A stretch of DNA of 64,000 nucleotides, from NCBI GenBank assembly GCA_031841125.1, contig CM063106.1, forward strand, positions 38,374,001-38,438,000, read 5' to 3'. The notes under the pieces are model-generated. The model saw only the letters and a program-made list of their open reading frames with translations. It had not been told where the DNA came from and did no database searches. The stretch comes from Acanthococcus lagerstroemiae. Lineage: Eukaryota > Arthropoda > Insecta > Hemiptera > Eriococcidae. This document shows, piece after piece, positions 1-12,420 of this stretch. Numbering within the stretch: the first letter of the stretch is position 1; every line of letters starts with the position of its first letter. A program made the position numbers and the translations under genes.

Positions 1-5
1 AACTA

Positions 6-105
6 TTGAAAAGATGCTCTCTACCAGTCCTCACCTATGGAGCCCAAACATGGGCTCTAATGAAGAAGCAAATGAAAGGGTTAACTACCACTCTGAGAAC
101 AGAGA
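6..105 (+). mobile_element. 3' fragment of an RTE-like LINE reverse transcriptase
   Basis: A short plus-strand frame reads LPVLTYGAQTWALMKK. This resembles the block (LPV.TYG.ETW.LTK) found after the reverse transcriptase domain of RTE-type LINEs. The frame soon loses similarity, so this is a truncated remnant that probably continues left of the window. The minus-strand LINE at 22330-24560 has a related block (VPTLTYRCQTWTL). The rest of 1-970 shows no gene I can support. Confidence 0.5.
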
Positions 106-974
106 CGAAACTAAGGGGGGCATGGGAGAACAGCTCCCCCAAGCCTCCGCCGGAGTTAGAAAATTTTAGTAGTTGGATCAAAAGTACGAAAAACTCAATA
201 AGCCAAAAGAGATTTCGAGTCCCCCCCCTCCCCATCTAACTCGCGTAAGCCAGCTTACTTTAGCCCACGGTCTAGATGAGCCGCGAAGCGGGTCAGCTAG
301 TACAGTATATGGCATGAGCACGCACAAAATGTGCGAACTTAAGCGCGCGCTGACGACGATGTTTTCAATTCTACGAAAATTTTACAAGAGAACTTTTCCA
401 TGTAGATTTAACAAGGAACAACTTTTGTTTAAAACCTTTGTTCATAAAATATTTTCTACGCGAGGTATTTCCGAAAAAGTGAATTTTAGGGTCTTTGAAG
501 CCCCTGGGGGGCTTAGCTCTACCGGAATCGCTGTGGACTTTTAGTATGTTAATGAAGGAGTCATTCCGAAGACATTCCAAAAAAGAAATCTTTGATATTT
601 ATGTCCATTTCCTGACCTTCTTTGGTTTAATTTTCCTGGACTATATGCTCACTGCTGAAGGTTTCCAAGCCAGAACCTAAAATAAAAAATTATGTAATTT
701 CATTACGCCCAGAATATCTTCCCTCATTTTAATCTTACAAATTACTCTTCGTATCGTATTCAAAATCAATACTTGGCTAAAAGTCTTCCATTTGCTACAA
801 ATATCTAGTTGATACAAATTGGAATGTCTCATAACACGACACGGTCTGTCAAAAATGACATCCTATAATTTTCTATGCCCAAGTGATACTTTGTTAGGAA
901 CGTCCTCGTCAAGAAAATACTGTAAGCCTTCGCTAAAAAATATTCAGTTTCGAAATCGTAACACAGTTTTTAAA

Positions 975-3900
975 ATGAAAACAGAAATTCACCGAGTCCG
1001 CAATTTCTTTGCAACACTTGAACATGAAATTATTTCAAGGATACCTGACACCCACTTCCACAATTTTAGCGTTCATTACAACGTCTGCATCGCGTCCCTC
1101 ATCTTCTGTCTTGGAATATGGAAGATACGCTACGATCTAACCACGGTGTTCACCAACCCGCATAACAAGACAGATGCTTGGGTTAAGATCATTGAAAGTA
1201 CAGAGATACTCGTATTTGTATTGATGATTGTGACTACAACCGCCGAGACAATCGCGGATGGTAGAAATCAAAGCAAAACAATGGATGCCGTTCGATGCAT
1301 TCGTGAATTTCTACGAGAACCTGCCGAAGCCCGAACTCCTACATTATTATACGCCATTTTCTACGGATTTCTCGCATCCGTGTTGACATTCCAAGTAATA
1401 TTTGAGAAACGCAGTCTCGACTACGAACGATTTCTGCTATTTACGGTTGGACAATTCTACTTAATCAGCATCGAATTAGGTATTGTGTCGAACATTTTAA
1501 ACGTGACCAACAGTTACAGAATATTAAATCGAAAACTGAACGATAAATTGCGAGGCATTGATACGCCAGTTTTATTCTGGTTGGGGACAAACATAAAAGG
1601 TAAGACAAGATAATTACGCTGAAGACACGAATTCTGAAATTTAGGCTATTCTCACCAGAAAAATTCGAGGTGACCAAAATTACGATCTAGAATGTAATAA
1701 AAAGAAGACAAAGGTAGAACCCGACATTCAGAAATAGAGGGAAAGGCCATATAATAAATTCTCTTTTATAAAAATTTCTCTGACAGGTTGTAGGCAGTCT
1801 AGTTCACTTGAACACCATAAAAAAGTTACCTCAGGCAACCATATCCAGATACATTCATAATCAATCTTCAACTCAAGCCAGCAACTAGCTTATCATCTGT
1901 TCTTTTTCCACTTATGTAACTGAATCGTGTAAGACAAAACTCTCACAAAAATCCTTGAAGTTCATACGATCAAACGAATGCATGGGAACTGTACCGTAGA
2001 ACCCTTTAGGAACTTTAAATCATTCAGACCACACTTTAATTTTCAGATTTTGGGGTTCCTCTCGAGCTCAGTGATTTCAGCAACACACACTGGTCCATAT
2101 GTAAATATGTCGATGCTGTCAACCAAACGCACGGTCTACGTTTATTTTCGATGATTGTTTGCATCTTTTATAAGCTTATGTTCATACCGTACTTGCTGGC
2201 TTTGAATCTGATCAACGCGTACTCCGAGACACTGATGAAAGAGCTAACCAATGCCTGCTTGCTGTGTTTTCATTTGGCCGAACTACTGCTCCTGGTATTA
2301 TCGGCGGATTCTGCAACAAAAGAGGTCAGTCACGAGACAATAACAAATGGTGTTTCAATATTAATGTAAGAGGCTGCGCTGAAGAAAAGCTTTCCATTGA
2401 GGGGGAGAGCGTAATGTAAGAGACTTCGCCGAAGAAGAGCTTTTCATTGAGGAGGGCATTCCTATATAGTAATGAATTCCCCGAAAATCCAGGGGGCAAG
2501 GTCCTATCACCCTCTTCCCTCTGTCATCGCATTTGTGCATAATTACAAGCTTCATTGTCGTCCCACAAACAAATAACGTATTCAGAAATGATAACAATTT
2601 TTTCCCTTCGAATACTAGGCTGAACGAACGCGAATCATCCTTTGTGAATACCTGAAAATTAATCTGCAAGAAGAAGACATCAACGATGTGAGTTACTTCT
2701 ATGAGATTTTTTAATTATGTTGCTTCTCCGTACTTTTCTCAAATGATCAGAAACCACTGACAATAATTTCGAGCTGAATTTTAAGGTAAAGGTCTACAAC
2801 AAATTACAATTATTTCAGATCGAGTTATTTTTATCGCATTTTCCTGTGCATAAAGCCGAGTTCAGAATATTCAATTTATTTACTCTGGACAGAACGTTCG
2901 TAATATCTGTAAGTATTTTGAAGCAGTTCAGCACCAAATTATGAACAATTTGATTCAGAAAGGTGGTACATACACGCTATGTGCTCCAAGTCATAGTGCG
3001 CAACTTTGGTAGACATCCGTTATGTACCGTCAACTGGGGTAATATCAGACACTAGTGGTAATATTGGCCACTCATGACTTGTTGTAGGAGCACTAGTATC
3101 GTTATCAGTACACAAGTTATGAGCAGGGGTAGAAGTGGATCGCGATGCGCTTAAACTTTGGCTTCAGCTTAACAGTTTCTCAGAATATTTCATCAGCTTA
3201 GCTTTGGCTTTTTGTTCTTATCATGAGCTTTTAAGCACTTCGCTATCGGTTTTTTTCTATTTTTTCTGAACAAGTCGGCATTTTACTCGAAATTATAGTC
3301 AATTCAATAGTAGAATTCGAAAATCACATTATTTCATTATCAGTGAAGTTCTACTGTTCTGCAATATTTCCAAATTGAATTTCAGCTAACCTACCAGCTC
3401 ATTCCTGACGATGGTGGATCATTTTATACATTATTTGATTAAAACTTAGAACTCAAAATTCAAAATCTCGAGATGGCCAATGAGCTGCACTGAGCAATGG
3501 GAAATCCGAATTACTGATAAGTGATCTCAGAGACGCACCGAAGAGGTTTTTGTGCCGAGGATCGAAGCAAAAAACAAAAAGAAAAACTTTTTTCAACTGA
3601 CTCAACTCATAATTCCCAAATATCAAAGCAAAAAAAGGAAAACCTTTTGCCTCGTTGGGTTTTCCCAACTGCTCAACTCAATTCCCAGGCATCAAAGCAG
3701 AAAAAAAAAACTTTCAACTTGTTGATTTTGATTTTTCCCGACTCGCCTGACTGAAATGGTAAATTTTCCCAACTGCTGAGAAAAAATTCCTAGGGGGGGA
3801 GTTGCCCCTGCCCTCTCCCCTATCGGTACGTCCCTGAGTAATATAAAAAAATAAAAATTTCTAAAGAGTCAATCAGCGACTCTGCTCTTCCTTTGTGATT

Positions 3901-4754
3901 TGCTTTACGCTTAATAGAGAAGGCAACAACTGGCTTCTGAAGCGCTTAAAAGCTGATCAAAAATAAGCTTAAGCTTCGACTTGAGCGATCATCGGCTTAA
4001 ACTTGCCATCCCTGGTCATGAGTGGCGGATATTGCCACTGTTGTCCGATATTACCCCAGTAGACGGTGTAACCGAAATTCTCGTTGCTGCACACGAAAAT
4101 CAAATCCTTAAAGAAAGAATAAGTACTACTTATTTCATTTGCATCCACTGGTCAGAATGCCTTTTGCTAAGTAAACCAAACATCATGTCTCCCAGTTTCA
4201 GAAAATTAAAATTCATGCTATTTTCTTATTTTTTCATGCTTCGAATTTTCTCTAAAATGTACCCGCCCCTTGTACATATAATATACTTGTTTTGTACGAA
4301 ATTTCATGCGCTTTTTGACAGTTTCACTCAGATGAGATACTTTAATAATTTAAATTAAAACAAAAAAAAAAAACACTGTAAATTGAAAAAAATTGAGTTA
4401 AAATGTTGAAAAATCATGCTTGTACACAGAAATTGTATAAAATCATGCAGTTTTCATGCTTTTATGCTGGGTTCAGCAAGAATCATGCTGTTTTCTGGTT
4501 TTGCGTGTTTTCGTGCCTTGTAGACACCCTGCCAAACGATGTTCATAATCAACCCACGTTGAAATGAGTGTTTATCATTGTGAATTACCCTTATGGGTCC
4601 CTGTGCGTCCAATAAAAATCAAAATATTTGATTTGTCTCCTACTTAATCACACATTTAAAATTTCAGATGTTCGGAGCAGTGACCACGTATACAATCATA
4701 TTTATTCAACTTCAAGATACACTCAACGTAACTCAATTTTTTAATAATTTTTAA
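975..4754 (+). CDS. Gustatory receptor (insect 7tm_7 chemoreceptor), 5 exons
   Basis: Exons by splice signals and frame: 975-1599, 2047-2324, 2619-2687, 2819-2908, 4668-4754. Phases agree and give 382 aa, usual for the family. An in-frame ATG at 855 would add 40 residues. Seven hydrophobic stretches are visible; the last exon carries the family's C-terminal TM7 signature (TYTIIFIQLQ, compare TYhhhhhQF), preceded by the typical FTLDRTFVIS block. Several short 3' exons, the last bearing TM7, is the classic insect gustatory receptor layout. By family knowledge it is a ligand-gated cation channel subunit in the dendritic membrane of taste neurons, with intracellular N-terminus; the ligand cannot be told. 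Intron 4 (1.76 kb) is enlarged by nested transposons. The C-terminal tail after TM7 is short. No frame break was seen, so it is probably functional. Confidence 0.85.
3025..4070. mobile_element. Outer MITE with ~54-bp terminal inverted repeats, in gustatory receptor intron 4
   Basis: The left end (3025-3078, beginning TACCGTCAACTGGGGTAATA) pairs as an imperfect inverted repeat with the right end (about 4015-4070, ending AGACGGTGTA). There is no coding capacity. A second element is inserted within it at 3124-4014. Superfamily undetermined. Confidence 0.7.
3124..4014. mobile_element. Inner hAT-like MITE nested in the outer MITE
   Basis: Its ends resemble those of the element at 49762-50337: CAGGG at the left, CCATCCCTG at the right, with GCTTAAACTT and CGGCTTAAACTT subterminal blocks. 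It is flanked by GTTATGAG (3116-3123) and GTCATGAG (4015-4022), an 8-bp target duplication with one mismatch, which suggests the hAT superfamily. Confidence 0.65.
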
Positions 4755-4984
4755 TCGACGAGAGAAAGACACTCATGATTATTACGTCACATTTGGTAAT
4801 AATCTCATTAGTCAATTTTAGTAATAATCACATCATTTAAAACCAAAGGATGTAAAATACTTCCGGAAGCACTTCTGAAATGTATAAATCGGAATATCTA
4901 GGGTCGGTTTTTTTAATTTATTATTTATTTATTACGGCCTGTTTTATTCATAAGCAAAAGTATGACCTACTTAAATATTACTAT

Positions 4985-5790
4985 TTGTCATCTTAAATTC
5001 GCGTCCTTTCCTATCGGGTTTCACATATGCTCGTGAGTTTTCGTACAGTTTTTGTATTAGCCGTATAATTTCTGGTTCAACTCCTTGTGCTTTTAGTGCT
5101 GACCACAGGTATGCATGTTCAACCGTATCAAAGGCTTTCTGGAAATCAATAAAGAGAAGGGATAGTCCTAGATCATATTCATTTGCCTTTTCAATTAGTT
5201 GACTTCATGTGAAAATATGATCAATAGTCGAATCGTTTCTCCTGAACACCGCCTGTTCCCTCCCTTGCATCGAGTCCAGCTGGTTGTAAATTGTATCTTC
5301 TATTACTTTGGAGAAAATTTTACTAATACATATTTGACGTTAAACTTATCGGCCTACAGTTGTTGATATTTTCTTTCTCTTTTTTTTTTTTTTGGATAAA
5401 ATTATTATTTCAGCCTCCTGCCATTGTCTCGGTATCTCTTCTTTCAGTAATATTTTGTTGAACACCGATGCTAAAGGCGAACTTCATTCTTCAGCAAACT
5501 CTTTTAATGTTTTGTTTTCTATACCACCGGGGCCAGCCGCTTTGCTAATTTTTAGTTTTTTCAGTATATTCGAAACTTCATTTTTGATAATTTTGGGAAA
5601 TTCTTCTTCTTTTCTAACTTTTACATCTGGATTACATCTTCTCTCCCCTTCCCTCTTTTTTATGTATCCCCTTCACTACTGTATAATTTTTCGTAAAATT
5701 TGATGGCTATTTCGACTATCTCTTCTCCATTATATTCTTTCAAGTTTTTATTATTCTCCATGGCAGGGTCAGTTTTACTTTAGTTTATCA
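4985..5790 (-). mobile_element. Decayed LINE reverse-transcriptase fragment (RTE-like)
   Basis: Minus-strand translation gives broken but recognisable RT blocks in order: NCRPISL near 5350, EQAVFRRNDSTIDHIFT near 5240 (compare EQAGFR..YST.DHI), and LLFIDFQKAFDTVEHAYLWSAL near 5110-5170. Stops and frameshifts lie between them, so it is dead. A plus-strand frame at 5392-5703 is only the complement of this region. Confidence 0.75.
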
Positions 5791-7090
5791 ACTCTCTTTA
5801 CAATCCGAAGTTTATTTCCATGTCTTACGAGAATTTCTTAAGAATACATACCAAATGGATGACCAATTCACTTTCCGTGTCTGCTGGAATAAAGCCGAAC
5901 ACCGTTACTCGATTTCGAGGCTCTCACATATTTGGTCAGAATGGCATTTGCGTCCATTTTTTCGGTTGTGAATGTTCTGCACAACATGAAATCATTATGA
6001 GAATCATGAAAAGTTTTATTCCACAGTACACTGGCGTAATACAAAGTAAGTTAATGTGTTAAAACATTCTTCATCCCAATATTTAGAAAAATGTACATTA
6101 GGCAGTAAATTCATTATTCTTTTTGCCCCCCCCCCATGCATATTTTTCTTCCCATGAGAGTAATTTCGCCCATGATCTTTCCTCGCATTTTACATCAATA
6201 GACAATTTTAAAGATCACCCGGTCCATACTTCCTTGAATATGATCCATGAAACTGAATCGTGGCCTCATCTTTCAAGTCTCCATATCCCCTCGAAATGAA
6301 TTTCACTTCTCATTAATAGAATCAATTTTGGTTGTGCTAAGAATCTGCCACTCTTACCTATACCGCTTAATCTACATTATTAAAGTTGTTTACAATAATC
6401 AAGCATAAAGGAGACTTCACCCATAGCGAACTCGCAACGCATCTGTTTTTCCCAGCTGTCAGTATCGGATCCTTGGATGTTTTTTTTGGTTTTTTTACCG
6501 ACGAGGCCCAAAGAGGCAGAGAAACTAGTATTTCAGGGAACTGAGTAATGAGTCTTAAAAAATCTTCGCAAAGTTCTGATGACGTGTAACAACAGAGACA
6601 AAAAAGAACGAAAAAGACTGGATATAGCAAGGTGGAGGACAGAGACCTCTCTACCAGCTGAGCAGAATACAAACGAACAAAATAGGCATCAATTAAATGG
6701 ATTTTTCCTAAGACAATACAGACTGTAACTTTTGGCACCATGTTCCTCTGGTACACAGGCAGGTCGGGTATTAATATCCGGTTTCCCCTCGGAAAAGGAG
6801 AAGCTGTCTGGTTTTCTACTTGCTTCACTTCCTGTCTGCTGCCATCTATGTACCTATTGTTCTTTCTTTCTATTTGGCTGCCTCGCTAATTACTGACAGA
6901 GAATAGCTAACAGTTATTAAAATTATCGTAAATATTGTCCAATTACCTTCAGTTCATCTCCATAACTCAGTTTCCGGGTAACAGATTTGCTCCGGTTATT
7001 TTTACAATTTTCCAAGTTTAAATGCATCCAATATTATTTTGTTAGAGGGAAAGGTAGGTTTTTATTACACAAAGAAATGACTAAATTAAA
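5791..7090. other. Intergenic stretch, no gene supported
   Basis: I see no convincing exon or recognisable transposon here. A minus-strand open frame at 6367-6828 has no recognisable domain. It contains GCTCAGCTGGTAGAG near 6655, which resembles a tRNA or SINE A-box, but no B-box follows. A missing last exon of DSCC1 could lie here but was not found. Confidence 0.4.
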
Positions 7091-7091
7091 C

Positions 7092-8878
7092 TCACTCAAT
7101 AAATGGTTTGATTTCTTCAAACGTCCACTTTTCCTTCAACTTGAACAAATGTTGTATTCTTTCAGAGACATCTTCTGATAGTTCGTTCTCAGGACAATAA
7201 TGGATCACTTTTTGGCTTCCGTTATTGACAACATAAACTAAGCCATCCAACTGTTTTATGTCAACATTCAAATCTGCCACACAGACACTATATAAATCAG
7301 AAATACTAAAACTTGTTCAGACATTTTGCAAAGTACAACGCAATTAAATCTACACTATATTCGTAACAGTTACGTACCGAGTGGGTTACCTTGCTTCCAT
7401 GCTTTGAGAAATTCACCCAATTCCAACTGAAGAAACGTTTTTGCAATCCAATGACCCAGAATTCTATTTACGATATTTTCATTCAATTTGACAAATTTTT
7501 GACCTGTAACAAATCATCCGAAAGAAATCCCCTGATGTAATCAATTAGCGTTTCTACTATCAAAGTTGCTTCTTGTTTTCACTCAACTTAAAACGGTTTA
7601 GCACATCGCAGTTTATAAGTTTATAAAGCACTAAATACCGTGAAATACCAAACAAGTTCAAGCAGTCTGAAGGACTGTGAAATCATCAGTACGTTATTAT
7701 TAGAAACAAAACCAAGTGTATTACCATTACGAGGTGGTACATCCTCTGTGTGTATGGATATCAAATGGGACAGTATTTCCAACGGTATCAAATCATTCAA
7801 CAATTCCAATACTTCGGCAACAGGAATCTCATCGATTTTCCAGGATTGTTCGTCAATTAGAGATAGGAAAAGACCTAATATACGGAAATGGTAATCCAGT
7901 TCCAAAACTCTCCATTTACCTGAGAACCAATCACGATTCAATAGCAAGATAAATGAAAAATTTCTTGATACAGTATATTAAAATAATATTGTAACAGCTA
8001 ACCATTCAGTTCGAAGGCGAATATTTGCTTCAAGGTTTCCTTCACTTCCGCTTCACTGGCTTGAACATTTACTAGAAGTTCAGAAATTGAATACATATTT
8101 GCACCAGATTCCATCAATTCGGATTCTAATTCGGAGCCGCGGTATGAACTCTCTTCCAGCAGCAAACGTAATTTTTTCATTTTCGGTTTGCATGGTTTCA
8201 CTTCCAGGTATTCATGAAAAACACCTAGAACCTACAGATCAAATTTAAACACGAACTCGTGAAACAAATAAAATAAGAATTCATTCAAAGTTTTGTTAAT
8301 CAAAGAACAGGGCAGTTGACTTACATTTCTATGATCTATCATCATCTCTGAAGCACCGACTGATTGGATCTCTCCAGGGAATTTTAAATTTGGAATTATA
8401 AGTAGAGAATTCGACGTTTCGGCTTCTTTCACTTCGTACGTGGTGTCGTCGCTGCACAATACAGCCTTCTCATCCTTATTTCCACGGAAAGATAATCTGT
8501 GATGATAATCAAGAAATAATACAAAAACATTTAAATCATACAAATGGTATAGTCATGATCATACCGGTAGTGAACTTCGTAAAAAATTAAATGGTACTTG
8601 ACTCACTCAACACCACCGTTCAACTTGGAAATTAATTCTTTATTCAATTCCAACAACTTATATTCCTTAGTGACATCTGCAAAATAAATGGCCTGAGTAA
8701 CTGGGAGTAGCGTATTTTCATCGAGCTTGGCATGATGAATAATTTTATGAACATCGTCGATTACTCTGACGTATCTGTGCATCATAAATAAAATCAAGGG
8801 ACTATTAGCAGACCATAATATTCATGAACGAAACTTGAGCTGTATAAGAACTACTTATTACTTCTGTTCTGTAGCCAT
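7092..8878 (-). CDS. DSCC1: Sister chromatid cohesion protein DCC1
   Basis: Exons (minus strand, 5' to 3'): 8878-8862, 8774-8607, 8496-8325, 8231-8003, 7919-7731 (or 7725), 7503-7378, 7273-7096. They join in phase to about 360 aa. Matching DCC1 family blocks: FRGNKDEKAVLCSDDTTYEV and ETSNSLLIIP in the N-terminal half, then PKMKKLRLLLEESSYRG, NVQASEAEVKETL, KWRVLELDY and LKEKWTFEEIKPFI. DCC1 joins CHTF8 and CHTF18 in the alternative clamp loader Ctf18-RFC, which loads PCNA and supports cohesion at forks in the nucleus. The last identified exon either runs directly into TGA at 7092 (giving KPFIE) or splices at 7096 to a final exon I could not find; human DSCC1 has about 35 more residues. Exon 1 is only 17 coding nt. 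The exon 4 donor is the weaker GTTAGC. Confidence 0.88.
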
Positions 8879-8897
8879 GATCTGTTACAAGAATAAT

Positions 8898-9294
8898 TTA
8901 AAACAGAAGTTCCTCGACAAGTTTACACCTCACATCTTTCAAGTACCGGTACTCAACGATGTTCGCTGTCCCATCTTCATCAAGAATGACATTCGAGATT
9001 TCGTTACTGAAAAAATAATAATAAATAAATAAATAAAACAAAGGATTACGAAATTTCTAACTAATTCTGACTTTGAATGTAGTTCCTAATTCGGTTGAAA
9101 CATCCGTCAATTAAAATTGATATACAACTTACCAGGTAGTATTTCTGTATGCTGCAAGGTCAAGATTTCCCAGCTTTTCTACTTGATTCTCACAAAATTC
9201 CTGATTGATTTACAAGAGATCTTCAATGGCTTATAATCATTAATTTATTCGTGTCCCACGTCCCACATTTTCAGGATAATCTTACAAGTTTCAT
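8898..9294 (-). CDS. Spliced 61-codon ORF just upstream of DSCC1, unidentified
   Basis: Three pieces on the minus strand join in frame: 9294-9286 (ATG AAA CTT), 9200-9133 and 9006-8898, with GTAAGA and GTAAGT donors and CAG acceptors. The 61-aa product is acidic and leucine-rich (contains ILDEDGTANIVEYRYLKDV and ends KLVEELLF). I do not recognise it. The stop ends at 8898 and the DSCC1 ATG is at 8878 on the same strand, so both could lie in the same transcript and even the same exon (8862-9006). It is either a regulatory upstream ORF, the first cistron of a two-protein mRNA, or the 3' end of a gene starting elsewhere. The first exon is tiny and is the weakest part of the model. Confidence 0.4.
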
Positions 9295-9373
9295 TCGCCA
9301 AAACAATCGATCAGGCTCGATCTCGAATCTACAGCTGAAGAACGGCTGTTTCCCTCCATTTACTTATCAACTC

Positions 9374-12300
9374 TTAAGGCCCTTCTACACGGTGCGCGAA
9401 TGTAGACGAATGCCGAACAACCCCGAACGTTCGGTATTGATGAACATCTAATGACTCGCGATTCGTGAATCATACACACGATTCGTTTACTCGTTTCCCT
9501 TGCGTATTCGGCGAATGTAAGCGGATGTAGGCGAACTACATAAACACAGGCTCTAGTAGTGTGGTATCAAAGAAAAATTTGATATCGATGAGTCATTCCT
9601 CAAAAGCTGATATTTCAGTCTGTAAAGCATTAAAATGCTACTAATGAAATTTTGGGCTGAGGTATTAGTTGGTTCCTTCCCTAGCTCTCAAAGAAAAATT
9701 CCACTCAAATTCAACTGGTAAAAAATTGGTCAATTATGGTGAAATATCCATCGGCCTGGCTGTCCTTCATTATGATTTTTCTTAAAACATTATTTTCTGT
9801 GAATTTTTATGCTGCATTTTGGGAAAATGGACGTCATTAAAAAGATGAATGAATAAGTTTGCAACTATGGGATTGCATTGGGATAAACACAAGTCAGTGA
9901 AGCCACACTGAACCTTGTCCCTTAATTTTTGGTCTGTAGTCGTGGATCTTTTTCAATCAGTTCCGAAGCAGATTAACTATTTTCAGTTGAGGTTAATGGA
10001 CATAATGATGTGCCTTTCAGTGGAATTTAATCCACATAAATCCCAGTTTTCCCCCTGTAGATTTATAATTATTATTTCTACATTTATCTTAAACTGTTCA
10101 AAATATTACAAAAATGGTGCCCTTGTCAGAGAACGATGTTAAACTTTAGATATGCAGTTTCTGGAAAAAAGAATAAGACGAGTCTAATCAAGTATTAAAT
10201 ACAATTATTTTAGAGGGTGTCCATTCTCTGGAAAACCTGGAAAAATCAGGGAATTTTGGAATTTTTCACCTGAAAGTCAGGGAATTTTGTAAAAAAATCG
10301 GCTGCGAAATTCTGTACTGATTTAAACAGATTTTACCCTATTTCTTATGAAAAACTTTTTCCTTCGCTTCGCTTAGGCAATTTTCTTATCTTTTTTCTTT
10401 CACAGAACAAGGACATGGGTAATACAACCTGTCCTATCATAGTAGTACAGAGTGTGTTGGTGTGATGATATCGTTTTCATGGTATTCGTTTCGCGTCTAC
10501 ATCTTTCTATTAAGGCGGCTATACACTTAACATATTTCGTATTTCATGACTTTTCACGAACCATTTCATGAAAAATATGACGAAAGACGAACCAATCCCT
10601 ATACACGTCTCCCAATATCAGCTATTTCGTGTTACGAGTTATCATCTCATCCTGTTCGCGAGAATCTGAAAATCGGCGGGAAAAACGAGAAAATGAAAAA
10701 CTATTCAGTGTAGCTCCTCCCCTCAGAGTAAATTTTTTTTTTGAGAAAGTCGTAATGAAATAAAAATTTGAAAATCAATGAATTCACCTTCTGGAACATC
10801 CTGCCATCGGGTTTTTCTTCGGCTGCCCTCTTCTTCGTAAATGTAGATAAGGGTGAATGACTTCCGAGATTTTGGAGAATGAGTAACTAATCCACAAAAC
10901 TTTTAAAAAAAAATCTACAGACCACATAATAATTATTATAGCATTGCGAAAGAGTCCATTGTTTTCAAATGTATGACCTTATATTGTATCTGTCGATACT
11001 CTTAAATTGAAGCCTCTTCCGTCTCCCCTGGTGCCATAATTTTTCAGATCCTAACCACCTTTTTACTTTCATAGCTTTGTCATTAAATAAGCTGCAGCTT
11101 TTTCACCTAGGTTCCAGAATTCATTTTAATAGTCATTTTCCCTCCTCCTAAACTATTCAGGCTCCACGTGGGAAAGGCTAATTCCAATTACTCTAGTTTT
11201 CCTCAAGTTTCAAATTCTTCACAAGATTCTAAAGTCAATTCTTTGGGCAGGATAGCCAACCAAGCTCTGAGTCGCTGATTTCAAATATCGCCTCAAATTT
11301 TTATCCGACCCCTTTCAGAGCACTGTCGTAATACGAATTCAGCTTCTCCGGCGAAAAATTGCACGAAGTATCGAAATAGGGGTGGTTTTGTGTCGCTGAT
11401 TTCGAATATCGCTTCCGATTTTTAATCTGGACCAAATTTATGCTCCGCCTGTGCTTTTTCAGTTGAGAAATTTTTACGACGTTATTTTTTTATTAGCAAC
11501 ACTTTGAATAAATAAAACTGTATTTGTACCGTGGCTTTAATTAGAAAGGGTGAATTCCGAGTTAAACGTTGCTTGTCCTACGCCCTTGCTACGTCATTGG
11601 TTGCACCAGGAGGAACAGGATCCAAAAATTACCTCTAAAATCGAATGCAGCGACTTCAATAACCTATAAACCAATTTTGGAATTTTATTCTTCCACCCTC
11701 CTCCCATTCAGGGTCGGCATTAAGTCACATAAGAAAAATCTATGAAGTCGTTAATTGACACCGCACCATGCTGCACCCCATAGAGCGCGTTTTCATTTCC
11801 GTCATTAAATTTTTACACCCCCTCTGCCACAGCTTCATAAGCGCACGGTAGTAAAAAAAAAAGTTTGTGGAGTGATTGACGATATTCGTCGCTCACGATG
11901 TTCGAAAAAATGTTACCCTCCCCCCCTTGCATGTGTAATTTGTATTAAATTGGCCTGGAAAACCTGGAAAAGTCAGGGAAAATAATTTCCGAACAAAAAT
12001 GGACACCCTGAATAAACGCCATGCATTTATAGCATCAGGCCTAAGCCTCACGAATACCAATAACAAAAGTATGCATACAGCCGAATATAATGCTTATGTG
12101 ATTAGGTTTAAAGTTTGAAATTAGCTTCTGCTCCTTTCGAAAAGAAAAGTTCAATTTCTGTTTCAATACAAAGTTGAAAGAATGTTCGTTGAATCCATTC
12201 GCGCATCGTGCGGACGAGAAAAATAGGTTTCCCAAAATCGACGTTCGTACACATTCGTCCTAGTTCGGAATGTCTTTGCTTCGTGCAAGGAATACCGTTC

Positions 12301-12420
12301 CTTGAGCGAACTTGGGCGAACGCGAACGTTCGCCAAAATCCACACGATTCGGCGAACGTCTGCGAATGCAAATTGCAAATGTTCGGATACATTCGCGCAT
12401 CGTGTGGATGGGGCTTTATC
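9374..12420. mobile_element. Transposon nest bounded by inverted repeats, between DSCC1 and ESCO
   Basis: The left boundary (9374-9404, AAGGCCCTTCTACACGG followed by TGCGCGAATGTA) pairs with the right boundary (12388-12420, TACATTCGCGCATCGTG followed by TGGATGGGGCTTT). Many subterminal CGAATG/CGAACG repeats lie inside both ends. Two readings are possible: one 3-kb non-autonomous element, or two related short MITEs enclosing other insertions. No transposase frame is recognisable. A second element sits at 10214-12009. Confidence 0.6.
10214..12009. mobile_element. Element with AGGGTGTCCATT termini
   Basis: The left end AGGGTGTCCATT and right end ATGGACACCCT are inverted. Just inside, CTGGAAAACCTGGAAAA followed by TCAGGGAA occurs in direct orientation at both ends. 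The interior is AT-rich with no recognisable coding region. It lies inside the 9374-12420 nest. Confidence 0.55.

Noticed and set aside
6367..6828. 153-codon minus-strand open frame, with an A-box-like GCTCAGCTGGTAGAG
   Set aside because: No recognisable domain and implausible composition. No B-box or cloverleaf follows, so neither a gene nor a tRNA/SINE is supported.
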